Shown: positions 12,211 to 26,845, numbered from the stretch's first letter. The stretch: 64,000 nucleotides of DNA from Syngnathus acus (GCF_901709675.1 NC_051089.1:3202476-3266475); one strand, 5' to 3'. Translations and numbers: made by a program. Notes: a model not told the origin generated them from the letters alone.

Positions 12211-15200
12211 CCTGCAGTTGATGAGTTGTTGACTATTTCGAAGTGTGAGAGTTCACAGATTCCTTAAAGCAAACGCATTTGGAGACCCATAATGATGATT
12301 AAGCTCACCGGTGAAATGCCGCTGCAGCCTGCAGATACAATTAACACGCACCCCCAAAAAAAGTAGTAAATCTAAAAAAATATATTTTCATTCTGCCCTC
12401 GTCGCTCTGCGAATGTATGTTTACATGCACCACCTCGGTGTCTGTGTCGGCCGGAACTTCACAGATGTGCTCCACGGGGCTCTGCATTGTTACGCCGCAG
12501 TCAGCAAATTTCCCAGCACTGAGCATATGTGAGCGCTCTGCCTGGAACGCATCCACGAGGTAGAACCCGAGAAGCATTGCTGACCCCGGACAAAACAACG
12601 TGTGTGTAAGTGCGTGTGTGGGTGCAGGGGCGGCCATTTTGAGAGGATTAAAGTGCAGCGATTAAACTTTAACGACTCCCCGCCTATTGATGGAACGGTC
12701 GTCCACTTGCCCACATATCACGCACGCGCTCGGTGTGAGTGCGGTGCCAGACTACATTATGCTAAGCCGTAACGCTTTACGACAAACTTTAAAATAAATG
12801 CGTGTTTGGCTTGAAAAGGCAACATCATGTACCGAGGTGATAAACGCGAACGAGGGGCAGATGAAACAATGGCGCTAATTGCACGAGACTGGGAAAAAAA
12901 TGATATTCAGACTGTAAGTGAGGTGATGATTTACTGTACAGATGATAATGGACAGTAGGCATGCTGTTCAGTCATTGTATGTACAGTGGGTAACCAGAAA
13001 AAAGGAGAAATGGGACATACTGATGATAAGACTTTGCAGAAGAAAATTATCAAAAAAACTAAATATTTTAGACACTTTGTTCACAAATACTTAATTTTAA
13101 CAATTTACTTTTTTCTTTCTATCCATGCACCCCAGAATTATAATTTATTTTCCCAGTTGGAGTGTGGCCTTAATAATTGCCAACAAAATGGCTGCCCTAA
13201 AACCAAAACAGTGAGAGGTTAAGATAATAAGAAATTTTATTTTGGCAACATTTAAACTTTTTTTTACTTGGAATGTCAAAATATAATTAGACTTTTTTTC
13301 TCTAACTTCATGCATTAATTTCAAGCTATTTTTTTCTTTATTTTTTGTCTTGATTGAAAAGTATTTGTTTGAATGTAGAACCAATTTTTTGGGTAATTCT
13401 TTGCTCATTTATTCTTAAGAAGAATTACTTTTTACTCAAATGATAAGAAAACTATCTTCCAGCTCTACTGGACCCGTATTGCTTGAGTATTTCAACAAAC
13501 TCTCGGCACGGTGGTGGCAATAAAAAAATCCCGCTGACCTTTAAAGGCAGGCGAGCCCGTCATATCATTTAACCTCAAGACTGTAGCGCAAGTGCGAGAG
13601 GCGTGGTGGCGCGGTCTAGCCCTCATTACAAGCTGCTCTGACAGAGCCATGCTCCTTAAACCAAAGCCAGCCTTTGGTGACACGACTCTTTATTGCCGTC
13701 ATTTCACCGAAATCCATCAGTCAAATTGAAAACTCAAAAGCATCTAGTCATTTTTGTCTATTGTCCAGAAAATACCTGCTAGACAAAATACACCAGACCA
13801 AAGTGACAAAAGACAGAAAGTTCCAGCCAAGGTCAGTGTAAAGAGGTCGTATTGGGTGTTTGTATTGGATTGTGCCCTGTCAGGTACTGATGAGCCCCGC
13901 CGGGCTTTGTAAATCAAGCTGGCCGGCACGCTGAGAACATATCGTCCATCAGTGCAACTTCAGCGCGTCCTCGTGTTGTGCAAATTGATCACCTCGGACA
14001 AACATTGTCGCTGCTATTTCCAAACTATTTTTGCACACGGGGCCAGCCACCGCAAACATGCGGCATAAATAAGATAGACGACACACACGCACACGAACCA
14101 CCCGCCTAACACATAACGGATGGCCTTTGGGTGCGCCAATTGCAGATTTTTGACAGAACAATTAGCATCCTGCAGACAGGCTAACCTTTAACACAATACA
14201 TCACCTTCATTATTCCCGACCTTCCATATGTTGGTGTGTGTACGTGTGTGTGTCGGTGTTGACGTGTTAAGCTCACCCCACAACACCCCTAAGGAGCGTG
14301 GCGAGCGTTTAATGCGGTGAAACAGGTGCAGCCAGACAGAAAGGCCAGCACCGTTTCAGCGTCGCACTCTGACCCCGCAAGCTAGCAGCTTTGTGGGCAG
14401 AGAGGCACAAATTGCTCTTGCTGAAATCAGAATGAGAAGCGATGCCGCAGTTTTGGCAGATTTGCTAATTATTTCTATTTGTATTATTTGCTATGGGAGA
14501 AAGTAAAAACAAAATGGAGGTTATAATATTTTGGACTTAACAAATGGATCACAATGAGCTTAATAATAATTAAAAGACTGGGCATACGGTAGCTGGTTGT
14601 CGTTAGCTTGGAAGCTAAAGCCATCTCCATTTATTTTTGGTGCCTTTCATACCAGTTGGACTCGTGAAAAAGTTTAAAGTAGCATAGTTGCTAAAGTTGC
14701 ATAGCTTATATAAAGTCTTAGAAAAGCAACTTTCTTTGCATGTGGGAGGTCCCTGCAAGCTCAGTGATGAGATTTACATGCAGTGCAGCCAAGCAGCTCA
14801 TCGCATGCAATTTATCAGCGATATAAAAATGTACTTTGAGGAGATTTGCGGGCCGTTTTGGATCGCAAGCTACCCACTTTATCGCGGCCAAAGCAGAACT
14901 ACTTAGCGCGTATCCGCTGCCAGGCCGCCTCGGCGCAGTCAGGCGGAACCGCCCCGACATGAAATGTCATAAAGTCATTTATGATATTTCTCTCTTAGAG
15001 TGAACATGCAATAAAATACAGACGTAAATACAAGTAGAGGTGGGGGCACCCCGACCCCGATGAATCAGAGAGCCCGTGAAGCTGTTCCCCATTTTTGTGT
15101 ATTTAATTTCACACATATTTGCACAAGGAAATTACATTTGACTTATCTTCTACAGGTAAATATCAAGCGCTAACATGACCCAAGAACTTATTCTTCTTGT

Positions 15201-15674
15201 GCTATTCATGAAAGAAAATTAACAAAAACTTTCATGGGTGATTTCATTCCATTCGTCAGCTTTTTGGAGATACATGGCACCCTTATTTGGCCTTGAAAGC
15301 TGCCACCTAAAGTGGGTCATTGCCCTCAAGACAACTCATGCGCATAATGCTTTTATCGATAGCGGGCTCCGTGATGACGATCTGATTTTATGACCACTAA
15401 AATATGCAATTTCGCTCTGATTAAATGAGCTTCATACTGTGAGACCCAGCTCATTACTTGGTGATATGACCCGTGGCCTTGGTGTTTGCCTTCACTTGGA
15501 AGGTTGCTGCTTTCGAGAAGCTAGATGACAACAATTGAAGGAGAAAAAGACGATGAACTTTGGTAGGCAAGGGAGAGTGGGCAAACTAAAAAATGTAACT
15601 GTGATAGGCTAGGTAGGCTGAGTAGATAATCGTAGGCTAGTTAGCTAAAGTACCTAAAATAAGCTAGGTTGCTA
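12211..15674. other. no gene seen
   Basis: Alternating AT-rich (12980-13440) and moderate-GC stretches (13900-14460, 14720-14960). Open frames up to 98 codons are random in composition and overlap on both strands. A short GCTAG-rich low-complexity patch precedes the MITE (15600-15670). Confidence 0.55.
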
Positions 15675-15966
15675 CACTACCGTTCAAAGGTTTGGGGTCA
15701 CAAAATTGTTTGGGTGACCCCAAACTTTTGAACGGTAGTGTATATATTTATTTAGATAATTATTTATAGATTATATATATAATCTTCTGTGTAAAAAATC
15801 TTATAATATATATGTATACTTATATTCATAGATTATATATAATCTTATACAAATATAAGATATAATTTATAATATTTAATTCATAATATTTTATTATAAT
15901 AATATTTACACTACCGTTCAAAAGTTTGGGGTCAATTTTGTGACCCCAAACTTTTGAACGGTAGTG
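15675..15966. mobile_element. double-hairpin MITE, copy 1 (Tc1/mariner-like, TA target)
   Basis: The 292-bp element is flanked by TA on both sides. Each end is itself a near-perfect palindrome (15675-15740 and 15909-15966) built from CACTACCGTTCAAA and GTTTGGGGTCA and their inverse. The two hairpins flank a 168-bp, very AT-rich spacer. The CACTACCGTTCAAAAG terminus and TA duplication are typical of Tc1/mariner-type repeats in fish. It has no coding capacity. Confidence 0.88.
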
Positions 15967-18959
15967 TATGTTTTGAGTAGATACACTTGCTAAGTCGGTG
16001 GGAAGCTAGCATGTTGCCGTGATCGTGCAAAAGCTGAAGTGATTCCAGTGAAAAGAACCTCAATGGTTATCCTTCCGACAAAGCGATCATCACTTTTGAA
16101 GATGCGCATGAAAAATGCAACGGCAGCCTGGCGGAGAGACGCGTTTCCTTCCCTCTCCGCCAAGCGATCCCTGTTAGCAAGCAGGTGCGAGAACAGAGGC
16201 GGACAGCGGGAGAAGCCACGGGAGCTCCCGACCTGCCCCGCTGAGGCGGAGACGCACGTCCTGCCACTACTACAATATTTATCACAGCGGTTCTGGCGGT
16301 TGTAGACACAAACGCAGAATTATGGATCAAATGGCATTCGCCGCTCTTTGACAGGCTTCAGCTTCAGGGTGCCGGTTGGTCCGAGAACCTGTCATGTTAG
16401 CTGAATAATCCAACCCACTCTACATCCTAACATCTTAACACATATCTGAGGTTTTAGACTTGGATTGTTTTTTTTAATTACATCTTTAAATTGCTTATGT
16501 CCTTTATTGTTTATTTAAACAACCGTTGCTGGTTAGGATGGTACCGGATCCAATATAAAAGATAAAAGCTTGAGCACAGTACATGCGGCTAATAGACTAC
16601 CACAAAGCCCCAAAAAAACGACCTTTTCTAATAATATCATTTTGTGTGTACCAACGTGACGAGCGGAAAATGTGAAGTCTGAAATCAAATGCCTGAAAGG
16701 ATACGCAGTCGTCTTTGTGAATTCATAAAGTAAAATAGAAGCTCTCTAACATTATATTGCTTCTCGGCCTAATGTGGGGCTTACAAAGAATACAATACAA
16801 AATAAAGGACTGTCATGCTGCATCGCAAGGTTGTTTAAATGCTTAAATATAACACATTTATTCTGTAATGGTAGTCATGGAGGGAGGGGGGGCGACATCG
16901 ACAGATGCTTCAAAGCAGCTTTGTAGCGATGGCCAAGAAAGACCCCCTCGTCATGTCTGATAAGGCAGGTGGGTGAGAGTGCAGGGGGGACTATCGTATT
17001 AACCCGTGCGAATCCGTCCAAAGCAAGTTGCAAAGGCCGAAGAATAAACAGGCTGACAAAATTCGCTGGTGTGTACACAGTACATGGACAACAATAGCGG
17101 CTTGCTACAAACTGTCCACTGTCAAACTGTACCAGGCATCATCATCATCTTGTGTCTGAGCAAGTCAATTTAAAGTTGTCTGTTGCCTTTCACACCATTT
17201 AATTGATTATGAAAAGACAAATCAATTTCTGTTCCTTTTTCATTCTGTCGCAAGGTGCAAATAATGTATCAGAGGAGAAAGAGTTGTATTTATTTCAAAT
17301 GTGCCATCAAGAATGTTTTTTTAGAGGACAACTAATACTTTAGCTTAGCTTTCCATTGGCACAAAATCGAGCAAAGTTTGGACTTTTTTTTTTGTGTACG
17401 CACGTCGCCCATACTTTGACCTTTAAGGACTATCCGTGTGAATCAATAAGAAGTTGCATGCTGTCCAAACTTTTTTTTTTTTCTCCAAGTATTCCCCATA
17501 TCAGCATGCTGAGCATGCGGACGGTGCAATGATTCCACGTCAAAAAAAAAAAAGTTTTGCAGAAGTTGCCAGCTTCTCTGGCAGTAACACTTAAGTGAGA
17601 AACTAAGTGTTGAATGCTAACTAGCTAATGCTAGCTAATGCTAAAGAGCATCACTGTTTATAAACCAGATCTTTTTTTCGACAATGTCCACTTTATGATG
17701 ACATTTCATGTAAATTTTCAGTTCAGTGGATTTCACAATGACTTGAAATTGTGATTGAAAAGCTCTTTTCTTCAGGTTGACTCAATTATGGGATCTACAA
17801 TATCCTTTGAGCATTTGTGTCTTGTTTGACCTCCAAATCTGTATATAGCGCCAGACAGCACAAACAAGCGCATATGTCTTTGTTTGAAACAAAGCGCCGC
17901 GCCGTATTGATTATTTGCCTTTGCCAAACAGTGGCTCCAACACGCCTTATCCATATTTATCACCAAAACAAGCACCTCCACGTGTTCCTTTTTTTTTCCC
18001 TTGTGGCCATACGGGTGCAAATTGTTATGCATGGTGTGACACAACCTGCAGGCGCTGCTCAGATGCTTATCGGAGCGGGGCTCTCATCTGATGGCGACAC
18101 ATTGCTCGGACAAAAGGTGGACCCTCCTAGATGCCGCTCATATCTGCTCTTTAACAATTCCATCAGCGGCGGATAAGCCGGTCCACAATAAAAGGCGGCG
18201 TGAAAATACATAGAGGGATCTAGGGGGATGACAGATAGCACAGCTGACGCTTGAATCATCAAAATGTGCTTTAAAAAAAAAAAAGAGATCGCATTTATGT
18301 GCGGTGTGATAATATAAGCAGGGGTCGTCACAAAATCCGCAAATATAGAAGTTTATTTCCTAGGGAATCGCAATGGCTCAACAATGTATTTAGATTAAGA
18401 ATGCCAGCATTGCTTGTTTTCGGGAGTGAAGATTTATTGATGTGACGCTTAAAGAAACCAAACATTAACATAACTTTCCACGCTGTCAAGTTCTCGTCTA
18501 GCCACCTTTTGATTGACAGGTTGCCCCCCTCACACCATTGCTGCCCAGCCACCAAGACTGATTGGCACTCAAGATCATCACACCGATAGGGAAGGCGTTA
18601 AATTCGGAGACGGCGCCACTTCCCTGTTTTTATCCGAGTTCCCATTTTCAGGAGGGTTGAGCAGAGGCAGAGAGAGCCAAGGACTACTTTGCATGCTGCC
18701 AGCCGACGATGGCGACCCCGAGGGGGAGAACATTGGTGAGGGGGCGACGGCTTTCTATGCAGCAGGGGAGAAATCTCCTCCAGGTTGCACACACACACTT
18801 TGAGCCCAACCTTTCTGACTGCACATATTCCCGGCGTCTGCAGGGATTTATGACACATCACCCCAGCATCTGTTGGGTGTGTGCGGCCGTCATCTGCGTG
18901 TCACTCTCGTGAGCGCCGTGTATCACTCTGTTTCACGGGCGACACGGCGAGAATTGTAA
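15967..18959. other. no gene seen
   Basis: Moderate-GC blocks at 16080-16330 and 18480-18910 show no exon-like structure. Poly-T tracts occur at 17380-17390 and 17469-17482. No mobile element was recognised. Confidence 0.55.
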
Positions 18960-19290
18960 ACAAAAACGCACGATTCGATATGATGAGATGTAAAAAACAC
19001 AATGAGCCGGTATGCAACGTTATGAAACATGATAGGGATACAGAATGTGATCAAATGCGATACCGTGTGATATGATTACAATACTATTCAATATAATAAA
19101 AATTCTATATGCTGCAATATGATACAGTATGACTGAATATGCTTCTATACTATGCGATGCAGTCGGCTTTAATAAAGTATAAAGTACAATAAAGTATCTC
19201 TCTCTCTTTGTCTCTCTCTCTCCCTATCCTACTGTATAAATCGTGAGAATCCGATACAGTTCAATAAAATCCGATACTGTAAAACGAGTG
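18960..19290 (+). repeat. degenerate GATAY-rich repeat
   Basis: Irregular recurrences of GATATGAT, GATACAG and CGATAC at about 10-15 bp spacing, interrupted by a CT-rich tract (19197-19225). The style recurs at 20460-20560. It looks like an eroded short-period satellite. Confidence 0.5.
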
Positions 19291-22200
19291 TAAGGATGAA
19301 ACAAAAGCGAACACTGGTGAAACAGTAATATTTGAGTCAGCCTTTGAATCTCCTATAAATTGCGTAACTGTGCCTTGGAGGTATAATAATCAAGCGGCTT
19401 CACTGTGTTGGAGCTCCATCGGAAACGACAAGTGAATTATGCCCGCTGTTGTACGCTTAATGCACTCTTGAGCTAAGACGGCGCTGTTTGTCAAAACACA
19501 ATTTGGTCTTGATGTCTAATGCTGCAGCATAATGTTGGACGGAAAAATAGGATATCAAATTAGATACAATGATAAGATGCAAGAGAACATTTGAGGTGAA
19601 CTGGTTGGAAATAAGAGCGATGACCAGGATGTTGGGATTAAAAGATGCAGCAGGCCCAATAGAGGAAGAGGAGAGCAGCAAATATTCCCAGCAGCCACCA
19701 GAAGCATCAAGTAAAGAGAGCGAGAGTAAGCGGACGGCTGACACAACAGAATTCCGGGTGGTTTCTTGAAGCAAACATGAGCTGAAGGGAAGAAGATGTC
19801 AGCCGAAAGCAATTTCTTACTCGACTTTACGGCAGCTTACGAAACTCGCTGAAATGACTTCATCAAACAGGCTAGCCAAGTTTGTGTCCACTCATTTAAA
19901 AGCATTACAATATGTTCAGTGATGGGTTGCTGTCATTTTTTTTTTTTTTGCCGCACGTCATGTAGCCAGAAATCGGATGGCTTGGCGGCCTCAGAGTGCT
20001 CGCTGGGAGAGAGAGGGGGGAAAAAAAATCATCCAGGGGGATCAGTGTATCGCGCAGCTGTGGCCCCTTCGAAATGCAACCGCGGACGGCGACATGTTGA
20101 ATTTCAACAGGGGCAAAAGAGAGGAAAATTGCCCCTGCCTGGCCGCCGGGGCTCCTGGCCGACAAAGATAGACCCTCTGTCGCTCGTGAGAGTGCGGGGA
20201 CCGCTTGGAAAGAGCCCCGATGGCGGGGGAGCAGGGGTCTTTGATTGACAGCTGAAGGTCACCTTCAATGAGCCCCCCCCCACATTGTTTTCTAAGTGGA
20301 ATGAGGAATCTGATTTTATTACTTTTAATATTTTACTTTTATTTTTATATTCTTCTATTTTTACTTTTATGTCGTTTGTGATTTTTTTCCATTTATTCAA
20401 ATTTGACGATAATCATATTTAGTCTCTTTACATGGTGTTTAAAAATTTAATACGGTATTTTTACGGTGATTTATTACGAAACAATCCGATTTGATATGAT
20501 TCGACATAGTCTGATATTTGAAACAATTCAGCGTGATACACTGTGATATAATCTAATATGTTAGACTGTCTATTTTTTTTTTTAAATAAAAAGTCAGTGC
20601 CAGGATGTAGAAGAACAAGCTGCACTCTTTTCATTCCACTTGAGAGAGAAGTAGCTCAAGAAGAAGAAAAAGTGAATTTGTCATGGCGGGAGCACACGAG
20701 ATGTCCAGCGGTGCATCAGATTTTTTATTTTTTTTTCCTGTTGGATGGAACAATGTGGTGTGCTCTTGACAGTAAACGCAGTCATCCTTCAGGAGAGGCG
20801 GTGGCACCGACGACTTGGGCTGACTGATGGCACTGTCAAGGGGTAAAAAAAAGACTCTCGCGCCCACATGACGGCACTCGGATGCCTGGAAATGTGTATG
20901 TATGTATTTATATGTATGTTATATTTTCTTTTTTATGTATTGGCCTGGCTTGCGGACGACGGTTGAAAACTAGCCATACTAGACTATAATCAATATTGAC
21001 ATTTGTTTTCGTACTGATGTTCAGTAATGTGCACTGTTCCGATTCAAATAAATCTAAATAATGTGGAAATAAATAAATTTAAAAACAAACCAAAATAAAT
21101 AGAATAAATTAATTAATTAAAATAAATACATATTTTGTGTATAAATTATACAATGGAGCATGAACAAAATGCTCATTAAAAAATTGTTCATTAGACAAAA
21201 CTTCCAAGTTTACAAAAATACCAGTTCTGTTCGTCAGACTAAACCTTGTTGATGTTTAAAAATCACAAAGAAAAATCACATTAGATAAGAAACAAACTGA
21301 AGCTTATGAGCTAGCTGTGTTACTGTCTTTGATGCCTTGCAAACGGAATAGATTTTGATGCTAATTTTCCCCAGTGGCTTTGTTCCGTCGCATCGACTGC
21401 AAAAATGATGCTCTATCTCGACCGCTTTCAACACTCCCTAGCATTTTCTTTCGAAATTGCTATTCTACTTTGATGTCGACCAAACACTTTACCGGTGTCT
21501 CTGATGTTTTGAAAAATATCTAAATTACGTCCATTTAAATTGGCTTTAATGTTAAGGAAATATTCCAAGACCGTATTGGCATGTGAGTGTTTTCATTGAC
21601 TTCAATCAAGTCTTTACACCATTTTTGAAAAGACAACACGACATCCCCTCATGTTCCTCATCTACACCGTACGCATGTTTTACACAAGACTTTTAATCCA
21701 CGACATCTTCTAACTCATTTTTGGAAGCGGCTGCAACTCTGGTTCAGCTATTTTTATTCCTGCTCCTCCTTTTGGCTGTGTGTCATTCTTTTATCCCCAT
21801 CTCACAAAAGCTGTCTTTGTGACGAGGCCTGGAGAGAAGAAGCGTGTCAGGCTTGAACATATTTGAATATGTTGAGCGAGTAGACGAACGCGACATAGGC
21901 GTTTGAAGCAAAATAAGAAAGGGGGAAAAAAAAGAAGGAAGTGATGCAGCTGGAAGGGTTCGTTCCGGGTGACCCCGCAAGGATGAAGAGAGGTGCGCAT
22001 CCTGGCGGGGGTGACCTCGCCGGCCCCGGGTGACACCGAGGAAGGATGGTCCAGGTGGAACCTTTGACTTCCTCGAGAACAACTGAGCTCAGTGGCCACA
22101 ATTAATCTTCATTAAAAACTATGTTGTCTGCTCTTCTTGGCCCCAATATACCAAGTTTGTGCACGGAGGTGGACAAACTTTACCTCACTAGGACAATAAA

Positions 22201-22330
22201 ATGGATTAAGAAGGTCCCTTCAATCGGGAGGATGATGTATTCTCGCATATAAATATTGTTATAATATATTCTGAATAGAGGGGAGTAGCAGAAAAAATGG
22301 ATGGAATAACAAAAAATGAAAAAATTAATT
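19291..22330. other. no gene seen; GC-rich blocks
   Basis: Holds a GC-rich block at 19970-20280 and another at 21950-22080 in which GGGTGAC occurs three times, plus an AAAT-rich tract at 21040-21130. Both GC-rich blocks lack a convincing open frame with cadherin-like exon quality. Confidence 0.5.
20460..20565 (+). repeat. second degenerate GATAY-rich patch
   Basis: AATCCGATTTGATATGATTC, GACATAGTCTGATATTTG and GTGATACACTGTGATATAA are variants of the same short unit seen at 18960-19290. Confidence 0.45.
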
Positions 22331-22515
22331 ATTCTATGAATATGTAAATCATTAATTGCATTCAGTCTTTAGATTTTGACTTCAGAATGATTCTGTGGTT
22401 TTCAAATATCAACATGTATCGACTATTCTATGAATACGTAAATAATAACTGCATTTAATCTTTAGATTTTGACTTCAGAATGATTCTGTGGTTTTCAAAT
22501 ATCAACATGTATCGA
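22331..22515 (+). repeat. 94-bp tandem duplication
   Basis: Copies begin at 22331 and 22425 (ATTCTATGAATA(T/C)GTAAAT). The second half of each, starting at TTAGATTTTGACTTCAGAAT, is identical through TATCGA. Such near identity indicates a recent duplication. Confidence 0.93.
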
Positions 22516-23125
22516 GTGGGATCAAAGTATCGATATTCATTCAGCTAGTGGGCATGGCTCTATTTTTTTTTGCATTGCGCTTGCCAGCTTTTTTGACGCA
22601 AATCTACGAATTATCCTGAATTACATGAAATAAAAAAGCAGTTCACGTAATTGCTAACATTGGTTGTGTTAGATAAGCAATCAAAGCTTTTCTTTTCACT
22701 CCATCACATGCTTTTACTCAGCGTCAAATTCTGATCGAGATTAAGCAGTGCGACGACGTTGCTGAAAATAAAACTCCAATGAGCAGCGGGAAAATAAAAA
22801 GCATTCCGCTCACTTCCAGACAACAGTCTCTGGTGAGCTCTGAAATAATCAGCCCAGGCGCTTAAAACGCGATACAATGTTGCAATGCTCCTGAGGGGGA
22901 CTGCTTCTTAGTTTTTAATAACGTGTTTTTGTTACCCCTAATATGCTTTTAATGCTTTTTGTGACAAACATGGTGCTGATAGCACAACGCTTTGATTCTA
23001 CAAAAAAAGCAGGAATTAATTCCTCCCTCTGTGACACGTCGGAGGATTTGTGTCATCGAGACAACGGTGTTCGCCGACTTCCTTGGAGAAATAACTTTAC
23101 CCGCAACAATTTCCTTTAATTAGAT

Positions 23126-23148
23126 GGGGGTGGGGGTGGGGGGGGCGC
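23126..23148 (+). other. G-rich tract, possible G-quadruplex
   Basis: Runs of five, five and eight G separated by single T residues could fold as an intramolecular quadruplex. Similar but shorter G runs are at 34028-34038 and 62791-62800. Confidence 0.5.
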
Positions 23149-26100
23149 AACGGAAGCAAAAGGGGCGGGGAGCGTTCATGATATCACTAATAACGAAGAT
23201 TAATTTTGGATGAAAACTTGCTGTAGTTTCATCATCTATCTACATATGTGCTAACCTTTATATATATGTTTGACATCCTTGTACTTTATATAGCAATAAA
23301 ACTAATCAAAATTTCAAATTAATTCGTCTTTGATCTTTAATTTATCTTTATATAGCAATCAAATTTATAAAAAAATTTAATTGATTTATCTTTGATCAAT
23401 ATTATGAATATATATATATTTTAATATACGTATATTATGAATATATATAAATATTTTATATATATATATGTATATATAACAAAAATCTGAACTGTCCGAA
23501 AAATTTACATACCATAGAGAGGAGTGTTTGATTCTACATCAAGTCATATTGACGTTGAATGGACATCAGATGCCCGAAAGGGTACAAAAGCCACTTGAGC
23601 TGAAACACTCGTAACTCTTGCCCATTGTATTCGTAGTCGTCCGAGCCAAACCAGGTGTGACGTCTCACGCTCGCCTTCTCCTCTACAAAGTCACTCCGAG
23701 TAAAAGTGACTTTGAATCAAGCTGATGATCACATCTTGCGATTGTCACTGTGCTGTTTTGTGTGCGTCTGACAAGGAGGCGAAGGTGTCCTATAAAAAGG
23801 GGGAGGGAGGGGGCTGGGATGGTCGTGATGCAGTACAGTACTTAAAATGAGATACAGTCCTGTTGCTCACAGGTGCATAAAATTTTATTGTCCTTACACA
23901 GGGGGGAAGCTTTGGGGCTTGCTGGACGTGTCTCCAGCTTGACTTGCTGCATCTTTTCCGGCCCAGTGGCTAACGACCGTGATCCTCCTGCCATATTCAT
24001 TTCTATTTTTTTTTTTTATGTGTGAAGCTGATTCTACCCAAAACTTTCTTGAACATAACCTTTTGTGTAACTGCAACAAACATTGTGAGCAGCTGGTAGC
24101 TCGAAGACAAAATATGGCAGGGATAGAGTTAAAAGGAAAAGTGTGTGTGTATGTGTGTGTGTGTGGGTGTGCATGCTGACATTTAGCAAGGCAGATGGGT
24201 CTTTTAGCGCATTATGTTTATCATTAAAGAAGGGCCCCAATCTGTTTGTGCCACTTGCCAACAGTATACACAGCCATCAACAATATACACGTGCATCAAT
24301 ATGACAATATGCAGACACCACTTGGAAAAAGAAGAGAGGGACTCTTCAAAAATTGCCCCAAAAAAATAATATTCATAATATCATCAAAAACATTGGATCA
24401 TGGGGCAGTTTTTATACTTGCACGGAAGTTAATTAAAAAAAGAAAAAATGAATATATATATATATAATATTTATAATTGATGATATAACATTTTTAATTT
24501 TATAATAATCTAAAATGAAAATAATATAAAATAATCCCCCCGAAAAAAAAAAATATATATACATACCTTATGTTTAATGTCTTATGTTAACCGATGCGCC
24601 ATCGCAGGAGGGAAGTGACCTTGTTCCGGGTTGGGGGAGGTGACGGCCTGGCTGCACCTGATAAAACAAGAGTGAGTGTGACATTTAAGGAGAGTCGGGT
24701 GCGGGCTGATGAGGATGAAGTGGAGCTGATTGAAGAGCAGATGTACTGGCACGCCAGCAGATGGGCACGGTTTAAGTAGGAACAACGAAAACTAAAGGCG
24801 GCTGTTCTGCTACTCATCCTGAAGATGACGACTAAAGAGACGATCCCCTGTTGTGAGGAACCAAAGCCAGAATCCATTCATGTGCTCCCAAAACTAAAAT
24901 AACCTCCAGAAAGTTTCCGTACTTACTTTATGTAACCATCTACCTTCAAAATATTCACTCTATCTGCAAAGCAGTTTAATTTTTCAGATCACATGTAGAA
25001 AAAGACCTTTGGGTCCTTTTGACTGTTAATATAATTTAATAAGCATCACCTACAGAATAACCAATTTGTGTGCTTTTGCTGCCAAGGTGTAGCAAATGAG
25101 ACAATTTAGGTCATTCGATGGGCTTGGAATTAAAAGCATGGCACAAAAGACGTAACCTTGACAACACAACATGTCGCAGATGTTTTCAAGCAAACACTGG
25201 GAGGATGAAGCAAAATGTGTGGCGTGTGTACATGTGTGTACGCATGTGTGTGTGGAGCAGAGCTGCAGTAAAGGAGCACAATTATGAATATTCATTTGCA
25301 CATTTTACCTTGGGTCATCGTCATCCAGACTTGACCTTTGAGTAAATTGCAGCATGCTCCTTTTAAGAGCATGTGCGATGTACGCATAACCTGCTTCAGA
25401 TTGGCCCTCATTTGAGCGAGTAGAAATTCGTCAAAGTACAAGACCCGGAATTGTCCTAAGATATAAATTAGTGGTGCAAGAGTCAAAAGTTCTTGTGTTC
25501 CTGATTAACTCTGCTGAAACTGTGCAATGATGAAAGACAATAAAGATTTAAGATAAATAGATGAAGATAAAACACTAACAAAAAAGGGATTATCTGAATG
25601 CAATCAGATTACAATTTGCAATTGACTGAGGGAGTAAAAAAAATAAATAAAGAAATATACTCAAATTAGATGCAGATTTGCCTTGGCACAAAAACAATAG
25701 GCGAGTTTCGTTTGAATAATGAGCAAGTAAATAAATAAAAATAATGAAAAAATATGTTTTAACTATTTAATTTTGTTTCATTTATTTTAATGATTTATTT
25801 CAATATTTTAAAATATGAAAAAATGAATAATGAGAAATAAATAAATATATATATTAAGATCATATCAAATTAGTGATCAAAAATTGTCTTGCAAAGTCTT
25901 AAATTGGACCTACCCTGAGATTGTTTTTCTCTCTCCTGCAAAAACAAACAAACAAACAAACTACAAAACATAAGTTTCACCTCTTTTGGCCACTTGTGAG
26001 TTGTAATCATTTCACGCCTGCAACTGAGTTTGTGTTTGCATGCTGGTGTTGAGCCATATTAGCCATCTAATTAGCGTGCAGACAAAAGGAAAGTGTTTTC

Positions 26101-26654
26101 CGTATGGGGAACATCCGTTCACACGGAACACTCTTATGCATATTAACCGCACCGTGCCATCGGGGTGCCGTGTTTTTCTGCATTAATAATAAAGAACTGC
26201 CATGACAGAGAAGCCTTGTTTTACACACAAGCAAGGTTTCATCTCCCCCTTCCTCTGTCGGTGGGTCCTATCATCTTCTTGTAAAGTATTTATTTTTTTC
26301 CCCGGCTGTCACTTTTCACTAGTGCCTTGCTTGCGGTCGGTGAGATATTTCCCGCCAGCGCCGGCAGAGGCCTCCACCCCCCGGGGTCCCGAGTTTGTGC
26401 CTCATTAGTGACGGGGCATGAAAGTAAAACCACAGCCATCAAAACATCGGCTAATTGTGTTAAAGTGGAGACAAACAACGGTTCAGATTAGAGGCGGGGG
26501 CCGGGGATGCGTGGAGGGACTCATGACACATCCCCTGTCATCCAGTGATGGAATTTGGGAAATGTTTATGTCATTTTAAATGATGATGAATTCAGGAAAA
26601 TGCCACGTTTTAAGAGGTTCCATAGCAGGGATATAATACATAATAGTTTTCAAT

Positions 26655-26845
26655 TTTATGTATGTATTTATTTATTTATTTGTTCATTTAATAATTTATT
26701 ATTTATTTTTCCAAGTGTTTCTTTTTTATTATTTTATTCTTATTTATTTATTCTTTTATTTGTTCATTTATTTTTTCAAGTGTGTTTCTTTTTTATGATT
26801 TATTTATTTATTTATTTCCAAGTGTGTTTCTTTATTAGTTTCAGA
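26655..26845 (+). repeat. ATTT-rich repeat with CAAGTGTGTTTCTTT units
   Basis: Tracts of TTTATTTATT alternate with three copies of CCAAGTGTGTTTCTTT-like sequence (about 26711, 26777 and 26818). The resulting hydrophobic open frame is not a credible protein. Confidence 0.8.
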
